A DNA stretch of 25,392 nt, taken from NCBI GenBank assembly GCA_903872555.1, contig CAIQLE010000227.1, positions 1 to 25,392 on the forward strand, given 5' to 3'. Every line of letters begins with the position of its first letter. Within the stretch, counting starts at the first letter, position 1. The DNA is from an uncultured bacterium. Its GTDB lineage: Bacteria > Pseudomonadota > Gammaproteobacteria > Burkholderiales > Burkholderiaceae_D. The position numbers and the translations under genes are program-made. Positions 8,460 to 16,351 of this stretch are shown piece after piece. Under the pieces are notes generated by a model that was not told the origin of the DNA, searched no databases, and was given only the letters and a program-made list of their open reading frames with translations.

Positions 8460-8999
8460 ATGGTAAGGTCTATGAAGCAGTCTGCGGGATTTTCCTTCAT
8501 CGATGTGCTGCTTACTTTGCTGTTGCTGACATTGAGTGCGATGAACTTCGTCAGTGTCAGCAATGCCGCCGCAATGGCGACAGCACAACATGCGCGGCGG
8601 GTCAGTGCCTTCCAACTGGCATCAGAATTTGCTGATTGGTTTCAGTCAGGTGGCGGCCATATACCACTGGATGATCTTGCGCACATGGTCGCAGGTGACG
8701 ATGACCTGATCTCCACATACAACTGCATGTATCAAGATGCAGACTCGGCTTGTTCTGCTGAGGACTCAGCAAAATCCTATATCGCATTTTGGCGCAGCAG
8801 ACTGAATGAGCGTGTCCCGGGTGTGCAAGTCATTCTCTGTCGCGACACTCAGCCCTGGAATGAACAGGCCGGGCGCTGGGAATGGTCTTGTGCTGAAGCG
8901 GGCACAGCATCCACCTTCATCAAACTGGGCTGGCCCGCTGATGCGCATGAATCCGGATTTCCGCCCAATCTGGTGCTGGAAATCGGAGTCCAGTCATGA
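8460..8999 (+). CDS. PilV-like type IV minor pilin (divergent)
   Basis: This appears to be a type IV pilus minor prepilin, most like PilV. The N-terminus has a short basic leader ending at Gly10, then FSFIDVLLTLLLLTLSAMNFVSV, a pilin-type cleavage site and hydrophobic helix. Residue +5 is Asp15 instead of the near-universal Glu. The rest is soluble, with a Cys-rich middle (CMYQDADSAC, and later LC and SC). Two starts are possible, ATG 8460 and ATG 8472; neither has a well-spaced ribosome-binding site. Its stop overlaps the next start (ATGA), and it heads a four-gene unit. Assignment rests on the leader, size and order; the C-terminal domain was not recognised. Confidence 0.65.
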   Translation: MVRSMKQSAGFSFIDVLLTLLLLTLSAMNFVSVSNAAAMATAQHARRVSAFQLASEFADWFQSGGGHIPLDDLAHMVAGDDDLISTYNCMYQDADSACSAEDSAKSYIAFWRSRLNERVPGVQVILCRDTQPWNEQAGRWEWSCAEAGTASTFIKLGWPADAHESGFPPNLVLEIGVQS

Positions 9000-9946
9000 A
9001 GCGATCTTTCGCGGGGACAGCGCTGATCAACCTCATGCTGTCGGTCACGCTGTCGCTACTGCTGGTTTTGAGTGCGGTCAGATTGCTGCAAACTTCGCTG
9101 GCCCTCTATCTGGAAGAAGAACAGTTCGCACGCATGGAGGCAGATGCAGCATATTTGCTGGATCTGCTGGAGCGAAGTCTGCAGCAGCTTGGCTATGTCG
9201 ATCCTATGTTGCCTGATGATGTCGTTGTCGGCCGTCCGTCTGAAGGGGCTGTGCGCGGACTCGATAACGCCTTGATTACGGCAGGCAGTGAAGGTATTGC
9301 AGCTGCCAGCGCAGGCGCCTTACATGGTAGCGATGTCATCGCGATTCATTTTCAGGGAGATGCTTCGGGTCAGCGTCTGAATTGCGCGGGCTTCTCTGTG
9401 CCACGCTTTGTCGCGGGCGCCACCAACGCTAACAGCGCAATTAACGCAAGCAGCGTCAGTAGCGTAGATCAGGGCTGGAGTGTGTTTCATACAGCGTCTG
9501 GTCCGCTGGGTGAGCCGGAACTGCGCTGCAAATACCGAGGTGACAGTCAATGGGAATCGCAGGCACTGATCAGTGGGGTCGAAACATTTCAGATCTTGTA
9601 TGGCATAGATACCGATGGTGATGGTTTACCCAATACCTTCCTGAATGCGACTCGCATGAATGCCGCTGAAGCGACCCAAACTCCGGGCCTTGATTCGCCA
9701 TGGACACTGGTGGTCGCAGTCCGTGTAGCCTTACTGATGCGTTCGCCTGCTTTTGTAAAAATCGAGTCCAGACTCACTCACCCCAAATTGGTGGAATTGT
9801 TTGGTCATGCTTATGCCGAATTATTTGCCAGTAGTGATCCTGGTACACGCATCTTGCCAGCAGCTTTCAGCCAGAGGGCGCCTTGCTTGCGTCGCCAGTT
9901 TGATAGGTTGATATTCCTGCGCAATAGCCTGCGGAGCAGCGCATGA
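8996..9946 (+). CDS. PilW-like type IV pilus assembly protein (divergent)
   Basis: This 316-residue product aligns in layout with PilW, a minor pilin of the priming complex. The N-terminal AGTALINLMLSVTLSLLLVL corresponds to the usual RGFSLIELMVALAIGLLL. However, the +1 aromatic residue is Thr8 and the +5 glutamate is Asn12. A long amphipathic helix follows (to about residue 65), then a mostly beta domain. The segment YGIDTDGDGLPNTFLNA near residue 205 is a typical PilW-type Asp-rich DTDGDG loop. It overlaps both neighbours by ATGA junctions, implying coupled translation. Whether prepilin peptidase still processes it is doubtful. Confidence 0.6.
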   Translation: MKRSFAGTALINLMLSVTLSLLLVLSAVRLLQTSLALYLEEEQFARMEADAAYLLDLLERSLQQLGYVDPMLPDDVVVGRPSEGAVRGLDNALITAGSEGIAAASAGALHGSDVIAIHFQGDASGQRLNCAGFSVPRFVAGATNANSAINASSVSSVDQGWSVFHTASGPLGEPELRCKYRGDSQWESQALISGVETFQILYGIDTDGDGLPNTFLNATRMNAAEATQTPGLDSPWTLVVAVRVALLMRSPAFVKIESRLTHPKLVELFGHAYAELFASSDPGTRILPAAFSQRAPCLRRQFDRLIFLRNSLRSSA

Positions 9947-10422
9947 GCATGGCACCTTGCATGCTGATCATCATGCTGGTGCTGATGCTAAGTGAAGCAT
10001 CTGTCCAAGCGCTCATGCAGGGCTATTTGTCTGCTGCTGCATCCATCGAAAGACGCAAGGCGGTGCTTGCTGCAGAGGTGCAAGCAGAGAAAGCTGAGCA
10101 ATGGTTGCTATCTGAGATTCATGTGCCTGATCTTTCCGTGATCGCTGTGCCCGGGCCTGTCGTGGAAGCGGCAGGCTATACGATAATTGCACTAGCTTCA
10201 GCTGCAATATCAGATATGCCGGATGTCGGATCTGCAGCCGGATCTTTACCTTCAGTCGCATCGACCCGGACGGTATTTAGAGTGCAGGCCAGTGGCGAGG
10301 GACTGTATGCCAAGACCATGATTCAGCTCGATCTGGTCGTGATTCCCTGCGCTGATTCAGTCGATGGTCAATGTGTGCGCGGCATACGTCGCCTTGCATG
10401 GCGTGAATGGCCAGTTTCATGA
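9943..10422 (+). CDS. PilX-like minor pilin (highly divergent)
   Basis: The 159-residue product has an N-terminal hydrophobic helix (about residues 5-17) and a long helix with AAEVQAEKAEQWLL. This recalls the AFQAAEAAL segment that follows the transmembrane helix in PilX proteins. There is no glycine before the hydrophobic stretch, so no prepilin cleavage site is visible, and the helix is interrupted by SEAS. Two cysteines near the C-terminus (CADSVDGQC) match the disulfide loop common in minor pilins. Position after the PilW-like gene and ATGA overlaps on both sides support a PilX-like role; sequence alone is weak evidence. Confidence 0.5.
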   Translation: MSMAPCMLIIMLVLMLSEASVQALMQGYLSAAASIERRKAVLAAEVQAEKAEQWLLSEIHVPDLSVIAVPGPVVEAAGYTIIALASAAISDMPDVGSAAGSLPSVASTRTVFRVQASGEGLYAKTMIQLDLVVIPCADSVDGQCVRGIRRLAWREWPVS

Positions 10423-10958
10423 TTATTTATTGCTACAGACAGCAAAGTGGATCGGGCTTGTTGGAGTTGATTGTCGCTAGCTTGATTATCGCGATACTGG
10501 CGGCGATCAGCCTGCCAGATTATCGTCGCATGATGGATAGTTACAGGCTCATAGCCACTGTGGGGGAATTTAAATCCATGATCAGTCTGGCCAGAAATGA
10601 GGCAGTAAGGCGCGGTGTGCGCGTTGATGTGATTCCTGTGGATGGCGTGCACTGGAATCGCGGCTGGATGGTGCTGATTGATGCCAACAATAATCAAAAA
10701 TCCGATACGAATGATATCGTGCTTCATACAAGGCGGGTCACGGTGGAAAATTTGCAAGTGACAGCCAGCCTGCGCGACAGCAAAAAGTCCTATCTTGCCT
10801 TTGCTCCCAGCGGCTGTCCGCGCAGTGCAAATAACAGTGCTGCGCCTCAGATAGGGTCCTTTGTTTTCAGCGCCGGGCAGGAAAAAAGAAAAGTCGTCAT
10901 GAGTTTTCTTGGCCGAGTGCGCAGCTGCGATCCAGATCGAGACGGTGCAGCTTGTTAG
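10419..10958 (+). CDS. FimT/GspH-like pseudopilin
   Basis: This is a type IV pilin-like protein of the FimT/GspH group. The start at 10419 is preferred over ATG 10407 because it forms an ATGA overlap with the preceding stop, as at the other junctions of this unit. With that start the prepilin site is after Gly11, followed by SGLLELIVASLIIAILAAISLPDY, which places Glu16 at the canonical +5 position. The C-terminal half has GHWRGWMV-like features (WNRGWMVLIDANNNQKSD), the GspH/FimT signature W-x-x-G-W-x-x-F/I-x-D. It is the only one of the four with an intact cleavage motif. FimT is normally first in such clusters; here it is last. Confidence 0.8.
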   Translation: MIIYCYRQQSGSGLLELIVASLIIAILAAISLPDYRRMMDSYRLIATVGEFKSMISLARNEAVRRGVRVDVIPVDGVHWNRGWMVLIDANNNQKSDTNDIVLHTRRVTVENLQVTASLRDSKKSYLAFAPSGCPRSANNSAAPQIGSFVFSAGQEKRKVVMSFLGRVRSCDPDRDGAAC

Positions 10959-11023
10959 AATGGGCGAATTATTCTTTTTCTCTGGCCTCACAAGCACACG
11001 TGCACACCGCAAACGATAGCGTA

Positions 11024-12127
11024 ATGAACATCGCAGATGACATAGCAGGCATGCGCGCTGCGCTGGAGCAGGCTGCCAGAAGCATGTATATCAGCAGCCC
11101 GAATCCGCGAGTGGGTTGTGTGATTGTGCAGCAGGGCGAGGTGGTGGCCGTTGGCCATACTCAGCCTGCGGGCTTTGCCCATGCCGAAGCTCATGCCTTG
11201 CAGGTAGCCGCTGCTCAGGGCGTGAATGTGCGTGGCGCGACAGCCTATGTGACGCTGGAACCCTGCAGTCATCATGGCCGCACGCCCCCTTGTGCTGATG
11301 CGCTGGTGGCCGCCGGTATTGCGCGTGTGGTGGCAGCTATAGAAGATCCGAATCCTTTAGTGGCCGGGCAGGGACTGGCGCGCTTGCGTGCTCAGGGTCT
11401 GGCGGTTGATGTGGGTGTGCTGGAAGAAGAAGCACGCGAATTAAATATCGGGTTTTTTCATCGCATGCAGTATGGGCGGCCCTGGGTCAGAATGAAAATT
11501 GCAGCCAGTCTGGATGGCGGCACAGCTTTAAATACCGGTCAGAGCCAGTGGATTACGTCTGCGGCTGCGCGGCAAGATGGTCATGCCTGGCGCGCACGTG
11601 CCTGTGCGATTCTGACCGGCATAGGCACGGTACAGCAGGATGATCCGCAACTGACTGTGCGCGGGCTTGAGACACCGCGCCAGCCGCGCCGCATCGTGGT
11701 CGACAGTCATTTGGACATAGATCCATCCGCCAGAGTTTTACAGGGGGGCGGCAGCTGGATTTTTGCCGCGACAGCGGATACTGAGCGTGCAGCCCGTTTG
11801 CGCGAAGCAGGTAATGAGGTCATTGTGTTGCCTGATGCGCAGGGTAAGGTCGATCTGAATGCCATGATGCAGGAGCTGGGGCGACGCGAGATGAATGAAC
11901 TGCATCTGGAATCTGGCTATAAACTGAACGGCTCGTTACTACGTGCAGGCTGCGTGGATGAATTGCTGATGTATTTTGCTCCCTGCCTGCTGGGGCCGGC
12001 ACAGGGTCTGGCTCGACTGCCTGAATTGCATGACTTGTCGGGCCGTCTGCAATGTCAGTTTCATGAAGTGCAGCGGGTGGGAGAAGATGTGCGCATACTT
12101 GCGCGCATAGTGCGCAACGAAAGCTGA
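11024..12127 (+). CDS. ribD: Bifunctional pyrimidine deaminase/reductase RibD
   Basis: RibD carries out the second and third steps of riboflavin synthesis, deamination of the pyrimidine from GTP and NADPH reduction of the ribose chain. The deaminase domain (about 1-145) has zinc ligands His53, Cys81 and Cys90 (HAEAH and PCSHHGRTPPC) and catalytic Glu55. The reductase domain (about 148-367) has RMKIAASLDGGTAL, SQWITSAAARQDGH and GIGTVQQDDPQLTVR. The ATG at 11024 gives 367 residues, the E. coli length; the reading frame is open upstream to a TTG at 10952, but that would add an unlikely tail. The ribosome-binding site is weak. It begins the riboflavin cluster. Confidence 0.95.
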   Translation: MNIADDIAGMRAALEQAARSMYISSPNPRVGCVIVQQGEVVAVGHTQPAGFAHAEAHALQVAAAQGVNVRGATAYVTLEPCSHHGRTPPCADALVAAGIARVVAAIEDPNPLVAGQGLARLRAQGLAVDVGVLEEEARELNIGFFHRMQYGRPWVRMKIAASLDGGTALNTGQSQWITSAAARQDGHAWRARACAILTGIGTVQQDDPQLTVRGLETPRQPRRIVVDSHLDIDPSARVLQGGGSWIFAATADTERAARLREAGNEVIVLPDAQGKVDLNAMMQELGRREMNELHLESGYKLNGSLLRAGCVDELLMYFAPCLLGPAQGLARLPELHDLSGRLQCQFHEVQRVGEDVRILARIVRNES

Positions 12128-12142
12128 ATGATGAATTTGTAG

Positions 12143-12170
12143 GCTAGTCAATTGATTAGCTAATTTTTTT
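12143..12170 (+). terminator. Possible Rho-independent terminator after ribD
   Basis: A 7-base-pair stem with one G-T wobble, 12143-12149 with 12154-12160, has an AATT loop and is followed by TAA and seven T residues (12164-12170). The stem is AT-rich, so termination may be partial. This would let ribD and ribE be expressed at different levels. Confidence 0.45.
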
Positions 12171-12242
12171 ACGTTTTGAATTTTCACGTTGTTATTTTTT
12201 ACGTGATTCCCTTTTACCTTTTTCCTTTTTTATTGATTCCCT

Positions 12243-12866
12243 ATGTTTACCGGCATCGTCGCGGCAGTTGGCCGCATTACTACTCTTGAACCTCTGGGCC
12301 ATGATGGCGATGCGGGCTTGCGCTTGCAGATCGCTGCGGGTGCCTTGTCGCTGGATGATGTGGCCATCGGTGATTCGATTGCCCTGAATGGGGCCTGCAT
12401 GACAGTCACGCACAAGACCATCGACAGTTTTACGGTTGATGTGTCGCGCGAGAGTTTGAATTGCACTGTCGGTCTGGATGCCCCCGGCGAAGTCAATCTG
12501 GAAAAAGCTTTGACTCTGGCAGAGCGTCTGGGCGGCCATCTGGTATCAGGCCATGTCGATGGTCTGGGTACGGTAGCGTATTTTGCTCCGGTCGGAGAAT
12601 CATGGAAGCTGGATATTCTGGCACCGGCATCGCTAGCGAAATATCTGGCCTACAAAGGATCAGTGGTGGTGAATGGCGTCTCGCTGACTGTCAATAGTGT
12701 GGCTGACAGTCCGGCTGGCTGCACGATTTCCATCAATCTGATCCCGCACACCATTGAAGTCACCACGCTCAGGCTGCTGAAGGCGGGCAGCCGGGTCAAT
12801 CTGGAGATTGATCTGATAGCGCGTTATGTGGAACGCATGCTGAGTCTGGCGGGCGACAAGGCCTGA
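12243..12866 (+). CDS. ribE: Riboflavin synthase, alpha subunit
   Basis: This enzyme dismutates two 6,7-dimethyl-8-ribityllumazine molecules to riboflavin, the last step of the pathway (called ribC in E. coli). The 207-residue product has two lumazine-binding repeats. The first begins MFTGIVAAVGRI, and the second is near residue 98 (GGHLVSGHVDGLGTVAYF). NGVSLTVNSV and the SINLIPHTIEVTTL segment are family-typical. The ATG has no purine-rich Shine-Dalgarno site: the preceding 60 bases are almost all pyrimidine and A, with TGATTCCCT repeated at 12204 and 12234. It is separated from ribD by 115 bases that hold a possible terminator. Confidence 0.97.
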   Translation: MFTGIVAAVGRITTLEPLGHDGDAGLRLQIAAGALSLDDVAIGDSIALNGACMTVTHKTIDSFTVDVSRESLNCTVGLDAPGEVNLEKALTLAERLGGHLVSGHVDGLGTVAYFAPVGESWKLDILAPASLAKYLAYKGSVVVNGVSLTVNSVADSPAGCTISINLIPHTIEVTTLRLLKAGSRVNLEIDLIARYVERMLSLAGDKA

Positions 12867-12977
12867 TCTGGGGATTTATTATTGCCATTTCGATATGCCA
12901 TGCGGTCAGGCTGTGGAAACTGGCAGGAAATAGACGCGCAAAGGACAGGTAAACGACAGGCCAGTCTGCAGAATTCC

Positions 12978-12985
12978 TATAAAAT
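12978..12985 (+). promoter_or_regulatory. Possible -10 element of ribBX
   Basis: TATAAAAT lies 25 bases before the ribBX start codon. A -35 match is poor (ACGACA at 12953-12958, 19 bases away), so this is a tentative promoter. No FMN riboswitch is visible in the 144-base gap between ribE and ribBX. Confidence 0.3.
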
Positions 12986-13010
12986 GGCCGTCCTTTCTGG
13001 ATAGGCCCCC

Positions 13011-14129
13011 ATGTCACTCTCAAGCACAAAAGACATCATTGCCGAGCTGCGCGCCGGCCGCATGGTCATCCTCGTTGACGAGGAAGACCGCGAGAACGAA
13101 GGCGATCTGGTGCTGGCAGCTGAATTCGTCACACCGGAAGCCATCAACTTCATGGCCAAGTTTGGCCGTGGCCTGATTTGTCTCACCCTGACAGAAGAGC
13201 GCTGCGAGCAGCTCAACCTGTCGATGATGACGACGAAAAACGGCACCTCTTATGGCACCAACTTTACGGTCTCGATTGAAGCCGCAGAGGGTGTGACCAC
13301 CGGTATTTCAGCAGCTGACCGCTCGCGCACCATCGAAGTCGCCGTTGCGCGTAATGCCAAGCCTTCCGACATTGTTCAGCCAGGACATATCTTTCCTTTG
13401 CGGGCACAACGCGGCGGTGTATTGATGCGTGCCGGTCATACTGAAGCCGGTTGCGATTTGGCGGATCTCGCGGGACTGACACCAGCAGCGGTAATCTGCG
13501 AAATTCTGAAAGACGACGGCACCATGGCCCGTCTGCCTGATCTGATTGAATTTGCGCGTCAGCATCAGCTGAAAATAGGCACGATTGCCGATCTGATTCA
13601 TTACCGCAGCCAGAATGAAAGCATTGTCGAGCGCGTGGCTGAACGTGAGATGCATACGCCGCATGGCGTGTTTCATGCGATTGCTTTTCGGGACAAACCT
13701 AGCAGCGGCGCTCATCTGGCACTGGTGCATGGCAAGATAGCCCCTGATCTGGAAACGCTGGTGCGGGTGCACCAGCCTGTATCGATACTCGACTTGCTCG
13801 AGACCCGTTCCACTACGCATTCATGGAATATGGCCTCAGCCATGGCTGCCATACAAGCATCCGAGCGCGGTGTGATTGTGCTCCTGAACTGTGAAGAGTC
13901 TGCCGATCAGATGTTTGCTCAGTTTCATGCACTGACTCAGCCTCAGCCTCAGCAGGCCGCTCCCGCACGTGCTGCGCGCATGGACTTGCGCACGTATGGC
14001 ATAGGCGCGCAGATTTTGCGTGAATTGGGTGTGTGCAAAATGAAATTGCTGGCCAACCCGCGCAAGATGCCTTCCATGACAGGTTTTAATCTTGAAGTGA
14101 CTGGCTATCAGGCCAGTCCCGAACACTGA
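13011..14129 (+). CDS. ribB: DHBP synthase with degenerate RibA-like domain (RibBX type)
   Basis: The N-terminal domain (about 1-205) is 3,4-dihydroxy-2-butanone-4-phosphate synthase. It shows [17 protein letters not shown] for metal and substrate binding and the conserved [11 protein letters not shown]. The C-terminal domain (about 210-372) aligns with GTP cyclohydrolase II ([13 protein letters not shown] at its start, [20 protein letters not shown] near the end). It lacks the zinc cysteine cluster: where E. coli RibA has three cysteines, this protein reads [20 protein letters not shown]. The GTP-binding QEGRGIG segment is also gone. It should therefore make DHBP but not open GTP. This matches the RibBX variant described in Proteobacteria, so a separate ribA is expected elsewhere. 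Confidence 0.95.
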   Translation: MSLSSTKDIIAELRAGRMVILVDEEDRENEGDLVLAAEFVTPEAINFMAKFGRGLICLTLTEERCEQLNLSMMTTKNGTSYGTNFTVSIEAAEGVTTGISAADRSRTIEVAVARNAKPSDIVQPGHIFPLRAQRGGVLMRAGHTEAGCDLADLAGLTPAAVICEILKDDGTMARLPDLIEFARQHQLKIGTIADLIHYRSQNESIVERVAEREMHTPHGVFHAIAFRDKPSSGAHLALVHGKIAPDLETLVRVHQPVSILDLLETRSTTHSWNMASAMAAIQASERGVIVLLNCEESADQMFAQFHALTQPQPQQAAPARAARMDLRTYGIGAQILRELGVCKMKLLANPRKMPSMTGFNLEVTGYQASPEH

Positions 14130-14142
14130 ATCAGGAGACACA

Positions 14143-14628
14143 ATGAGCGTTGGAAGCTATGAAGCAGATTTTGATGGCAGTGGCCTGCGGGTAGGGATTG
14201 TACAGGCCCGATTTAACGAAGACATTTGCCATGGACTGAGATCCGCTTGTCTGGCCGAACTGAAGCGGCTCGGTGTGGAAGACGAGGATGTCTTGCTGAC
14301 CACGGTCCCCGGCGCACTCGAGATACCGCTGGCTTTGCAAAAAATGGCTGAGTCAGGTCAGTTCGATACCTTGATCGCATTGGGCGCTGTGGTGCGCGGT
14401 GAGACTTATCACTTCGAACTGGTTTCGAATGAATCGGGCGCAGGTATCACCCGTGTCGGTCTCGACTTTGGCATACCTATTGCCAATGCTGTGCTGACCA
14501 CAGAAAACGATGAGCAGGCAGAAGTTCGTATGGCGGATAAGGGCGCGGATGCAGCGCGTGTGGCCGTTGAAATGGCCAACCTTGTCGCCGCCATGGAAGA
14601 GCTGTCTGATGAAGCAGACGAAGATTAA
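14143..14628 (+). CDS. ribH: 6,7-dimethyl-8-ribityllumazine synthase
   Basis: RibH condenses the ribitylamino-pyrimidine with 3,4-dihydroxy-2-butanone 4-phosphate to give lumazine, the substrate of RibE. The 161-residue product has [28 protein letters not shown] and [14 protein letters not shown], with the catalytic His90. A CAGGAG site precedes the ATG. It follows ribBX by 13 bases, so the two enzymes that make and use DHBP are coexpressed. The C-terminus is slightly acidic and longer than in E. coli. Confidence 0.98.
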   Translation: MSVGSYEADFDGSGLRVGIVQARFNEDICHGLRSACLAELKRLGVEDEDVLLTTVPGALEIPLALQKMAESGQFDTLIALGAVVRGETYHFELVSNESGAGITRVGLDFGIPIANAVLTTENDEQAEVRMADKGADAARVAVEMANLVAAMEELSDEADED

Positions 14629-14637
14629 GGCAAACAC

Positions 14638-15102
14638 ATGAGCAGTCAATCGCAGCACGCTAACCCGAATAAAAATCGCACGCCGCGTCATCGCGCGCGC
14701 GAGTTCGCATTGCAGGGTTTATATCAATGGCTGATCAATCAGGAAGATGCGGGCGCGATTGATGCGCACATACGCAATGCCCACGGTTTTGAAAAGGCCG
14801 ATGCAGAACATTTCGATATTCTTTTACACGGCACGATACGCGATGCCGCTGCCTTGCGTGAAGTCATCGTGCCTCTGATTGACCGTTCCATTGATCAGCT
14901 CTCGCCGATTGAACATGCTGCGCTGATGATCGGTGCTTTCGAACTTAAGCATCACATCGAGATACCTTACAAGGTCGTCATTAATGAAGCGGTTGAACTC
15001 ACCAAATCTTTTGGCGGCATAGACGGCCATAAGTATGTCAACGGCGTGCTGGACAAGCTGGCCGCGAAGTTGCGTGAGCCCGAGGTTACGGCCGGACGCT
15101 GA
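14638..15102 (+). CDS. nusB: Transcription antitermination factor NusB
   Basis: NusB binds boxA RNA with NusE (ribosomal protein S10) in rRNA antitermination. The 154-residue all-helical product has the family pattern [16 protein letters not shown] near the N-terminus. Toward the C-terminus it has [35 protein letters not shown] and [15 protein letters not shown]. It lies 9 bases after ribH, the widely conserved ribH-nusB pair. Confidence 0.98.
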   Translation: MSSQSQHANPNKNRTPRHRAREFALQGLYQWLINQEDAGAIDAHIRNAHGFEKADAEHFDILLHGTIRDAAALREVIVPLIDRSIDQLSPIEHAALMIGAFELKHHIEIPYKVVINEAVELTKSFGGIDGHKYVNGVLDKLAAKLREPEVTAGR

Positions 15103-15117
15103 GAACTTGTTATTCGT

Positions 15118-16290
15118 ATGAACTTTGAACTTGCCGCCCGGCTGGAGGCGATAGCTCCGTTTCATGTGATGGAGCTGATCAAAATGGCGACCGAGCTGGA
15201 GCAGGCCGGTCGCTCTGTCATCCACATGGGCATAGGGGAGCCGGATTTTCCGCCTGCACAGCCCGTACTCGATGCGGCGCATCAAGCCCTGAATAATGGT
15301 GCTGCCATGCGTTACACGGCCGCGCTGGGCCTGCCTGAGCTCAGGCAGGCGATCTCGCGCCATTATCAGCAGGCTTTCGGCCTCACGATTGCACCGGAAC
15401 GCATCGTCATTACAGCCGGCGCTTCGGCGGCCTTGCTGCTGGCCTGTGCCGCGCTGGTGGAGCGCGACAGCGAAGTGTTGATGCCCGACCCCAGTTATCC
15501 CTGCAACCGTCATTTCGTCGCGGCCTTCGATGGACACGCACGCATGATTCCCAGTGGTCCGGCAGAGCGCTTTCAGTTGTCGGCAAACATGGTGCGCGAA
15601 CACTGGAATGATCAGACGCGTGGAGTATTACTGGCATCGCCATCCAATCCCACAGGTACTTCGATAGCTCAGAGCGAACTGGAGCAGATCGTGGCGCTCG
15701 TGCGTGAGCGTCAGGGCTTCACTTTGGTCGACGAGATTTATCAGGGCCTGAGTTATGACGCCGCGCCTTTTTCAGCGCTGGCGCTGGGCGAGGATGTGAT
15801 CGTCATTAACAGCTTTTCCAAGTATTTCAATATGACGGGCTGGCGACTCGGCTGGCTGGTCGTGCCACCGGCCATGTTGCCGGCGATAGAGAAACTGGCC
15901 CAGAATTTTTTCATTTGCGCTTCCAGTCTGGCGCAGCATGCAGCGCTGGCCTGCTTTACATCAGAAGCCATACAGACTTTCGAGCAGCGTAAAGCCGAAT
16001 TCCGTCGTCGCCGTGATTATCTGGTTCCTGAGCTGCAGAGATTAGGCTTTGAGATTCCAGTGCTGCCTGACGGTGCTTTTTATGTGTATGCCGATTGCAG
16101 CCGCCTGTCCGACGATGCCGATGCGCTGACGCGCGACATATTGAATCAAACTGGCGTGGTGATCACGCCAGGGCTGGATTTTGGTGATGAAGGTGCGCGG
16201 CGTTATGTGCGCGTGTCATATGCGACTTCCATGGAAAATCTGCAGGAAGCCGTCAGACGTCTGCACGAGTATTTCAGCAGTCGCCACTGA
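15118..16290 (+). CDS. Class I/II PLP-dependent aminotransferase
   Basis: This cytoplasmic fold-type I aminotransferase has 390 residues. The PLP-binding lysine is Lys235 in SFSKYFNMTGWRLGWLV. Other landmarks are MGIGEPDFPP at about residue 38, the ASPSNPTGT loop that contacts PLP, DEIYQGLSY, and the carboxylate-binding Arg near RYVRVSYATS. It resembles the aspartate/alanine aminotransferase subgroup, but the amino-donor specificity cannot be read from sequence, so I give no symbol. It follows nusB by 15 bases and ends at a strong terminator, so it is probably the last gene of the riboflavin unit. Confidence 0.9.
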   Translation: MNFELAARLEAIAPFHVMELIKMATELEQAGRSVIHMGIGEPDFPPAQPVLDAAHQALNNGAAMRYTAALGLPELRQAISRHYQQAFGLTIAPERIVITAGASAALLLACAALVERDSEVLMPDPSYPCNRHFVAAFDGHARMIPSGPAERFQLSANMVREHWNDQTRGVLLASPSNPTGTSIAQSELEQIVALVRERQGFTLVDEIYQGLSYDAAPFSALALGEDVIVINSFSKYFNMTGWRLGWLVVPPAMLPAIEKLAQNFFICASSLAQHAALACFTSEAIQTFEQRKAEFRRRRDYLVPELQRLGFEIPVLPDGAFYVYADCSRLSDDADALTRDILNQTGVVITPGLDFGDEGARRYVRVSYATSMENLQEAVRRLHEYFSSRH

Positions 16291-16296
16291 AAAATA

Positions 16297-16322
16297 AAAA
16301 AGCAGCCGAGGCTGCTTTTTTA
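16297..16322. terminator. Bidirectional Rho-independent terminator
   Basis: The stem AGCAGC (16301-16306) with GCTGCT (16311-16316) and a CGAG loop is flanked by six A residues on the left and a T tract on the right. It can therefore end transcription in both directions. It sits between the aminotransferase gene and the convergent transglycosylase gene. Confidence 0.9.
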
Positions 16323-16351
16323 TTGTGACGATGAATGCTGATGCTCAGGTC

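Noticed and set aside
12867..13010. Possible FMN riboswitch before ribBX
   Set aside because: The conserved RFN element blocks were not seen; only a -10-like TATAAAAT and a loose ACTGGC/GCCAGT inverted repeat with a 35-base loop are present.
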